Source of the DNA: Acidobacterium sp. S8
Lineage (GTDB): Bacteria > Acidobacteriota > Terriglobia > Terriglobales > Acidobacteriaceae
Assembly: GCF_009765985.1 (NCBI RefSeq)
Contig: NZ_LMUM01000028.1
Location: forward strand, 318,402-382,401
Length of the DNA: 64,000 bases
Direction: 5' to 3'
Of the stretch, positions 63,591 through 64,000 are shown in pieces. The position numbers and the translations under genes are program-made. Under the pieces are notes generated by a model. The model had not been told where the DNA came from and did not search any database. It was given only the letters and a program-made list of their open reading frames with translations. Position 1 is the stretch's first letter. Every line of letters begins with the position of its first letter.

Positions 63591-64000
63591 CTACTTTTGC
63601 CGATAGAAAACAAGCTCGGAGCTCGGCGCATCCGCTAGTTCAATTCGCAGATGAGCAAGCTCGCTCCCCTTCATCTCTTTGATCAGGGCTTTGCCATAGG
63701 TGCGGCGTATTTCCACTTCGTACGATGCCCCAGGCTTCACATGTTGAATATCTAATTTCATCGCCGTGATTGTGCTCTTAGGCCGGCGCAGGACGATAAC
63801 TAGGCCATCTTTGTTTTCCAGTCTGTCCCATTGCCATGCCGTCCAGACGTCTGCTTCGAGGCTGTATGGCAGCAGCGGGTAGAAGTCGCCATAGAAATAG
63901 GGCTGCACTTGCCGATACTCGCCGACAGCTTGTTTGAACCAAGCCACCGACTCAGCCAGCTTGAGGCTGTCTTCGTACACTCCGCCAATACAACCATGGT
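63591..64000 (-). CDS. C-terminal part of a second GH36-like glycosidase, cut by the window end
   Basis: The frame is open to the window edge and ends in RQK at the TAG 63591-63593. AWFKQAVGEYRQVQPYFYGD, FYPLLPYSLEADVWTAWQWD and GLVIVLRRPKSTIT match, in the same order, LLKQWRDIVDYFYANFIPLT, PYSLESSTWMAWQWNRPEDG and IEVFRRENSPFT of the GH36 enzyme at 58.7 kb. It is therefore the end of a paralogous alpha-galactosidase-like gene whose catalytic part lies outside the window. Confidence 0.75.
   Translation of the reverse strand, partial: HGCIGGVYEDSLKLAESVAWFKQAVGEYRQVQPYFYGDFYPLLPYSLEADVWTAWQWDRLENKDGLVIVLRRPKSTITAMKLDIQHVKPGASYEVEIRRTYGKALIKEMKGSELAHLRIELADAPSSELVFYRQK

Noticed and set aside
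1..64000. CRISPR arrays, tRNA or rRNA genes, intact insertion sequences
   Set aside because: I saw no regular repeat-spacer pattern, no convincing tRNA cloverleaf or rRNA sequence and no transposase; a dedicated tRNA and repeat search was not possible.

Overview
The window looks like a chromosomal segment of a soil-type Acidobacteriota (Terriglobia/Acidobacteriaceae-like). The reasons are three very long Oar-like TonB-dependent receptors with an N-terminal carboxypeptidase-regulatory-like domain, a PadR plus duplicated-permease (ADOP-type) pair, two FG-GAP/ASPIC-UnbV proteins each next to a TPR protein, and many exported (often Tat-type) glycoside hydrolases. This assignment is inference from gene content; no rRNA or tRNA gene was recognised.

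Layout. 0-9.2 kb: TonB receptor, CRTAC1-type protein translationally coupled to a TPR protein, and an MFS exporter. 9.6-12.6 kb: PadR regulator plus ADOP permease. 12.9-26.8 kb: a ragged accessory stretch. It holds a frameshifted isoprenylcysteine methyltransferase-like gene divergent from a MarR/GbsR-type regulator, an alpha/beta hydrolase, a large GH54 arabinofuranosidase-like protein, a sigma factor with an internal stop beside a zinc-finger anti-sigma-like gene, an unrecognised 444-aa gene beside a tyrosine-recombinase remnant, a cysteine dioxygenase-rhodanese fusion, a CMD/AhpD gene that has lost its normal end, a CGNR protein and a frameshifted EamA transporter. 26.8-30.1 kb: second TonB receptor.

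31-54.3 kb: a sugar-utilisation region. It holds an SMP-30 lactonase, two closely related secreted glycosidases of a clan GH-D-like type I cannot place in a family, a GH2/amidotransferase-fold fusion, a mutarotase-like protein, a FadR-type GntR regulator, a clan GH-A glycosidase, the third TonB receptor, an Ldh-family oxidoreductase, a six-hairpin glycosidase, a RhaT-type permease and an SDR dehydrogenase. Five copies of one 20-bp motif (consensus YTGGYATNAYAGGTTRAYAY) lie upstream of the separate transcription units of this region, which suggests a single regulon, probably controlled by the GntR protein encoded at 40.2 kb.

54.4-64 kb: a second CRTAC1 protein and, on the minus strand, a coupled NPCBM-GH36 / six-hairpin / TPR operon, then a Tat-exported Gfo/Idh/MocA oxidoreductase and the end of another GH36-like gene cut by the window edge.

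Together the 31-54 kb genes outline uptake (TonB receptor), exported depolymerisation and debranching (the paralogous glycosidases, GH2, GH-A), inner-membrane import (RhaT-like), and non-phosphorylative oxidation (SDR dehydrogenase, lactonase, a later Ldh-type reductase). A dehydratase and an aldolase are not in the window. The sugar is probably L-rhamnose or another 6-deoxy or uncommon sugar, but this rests mainly on the RhaT-like permease.
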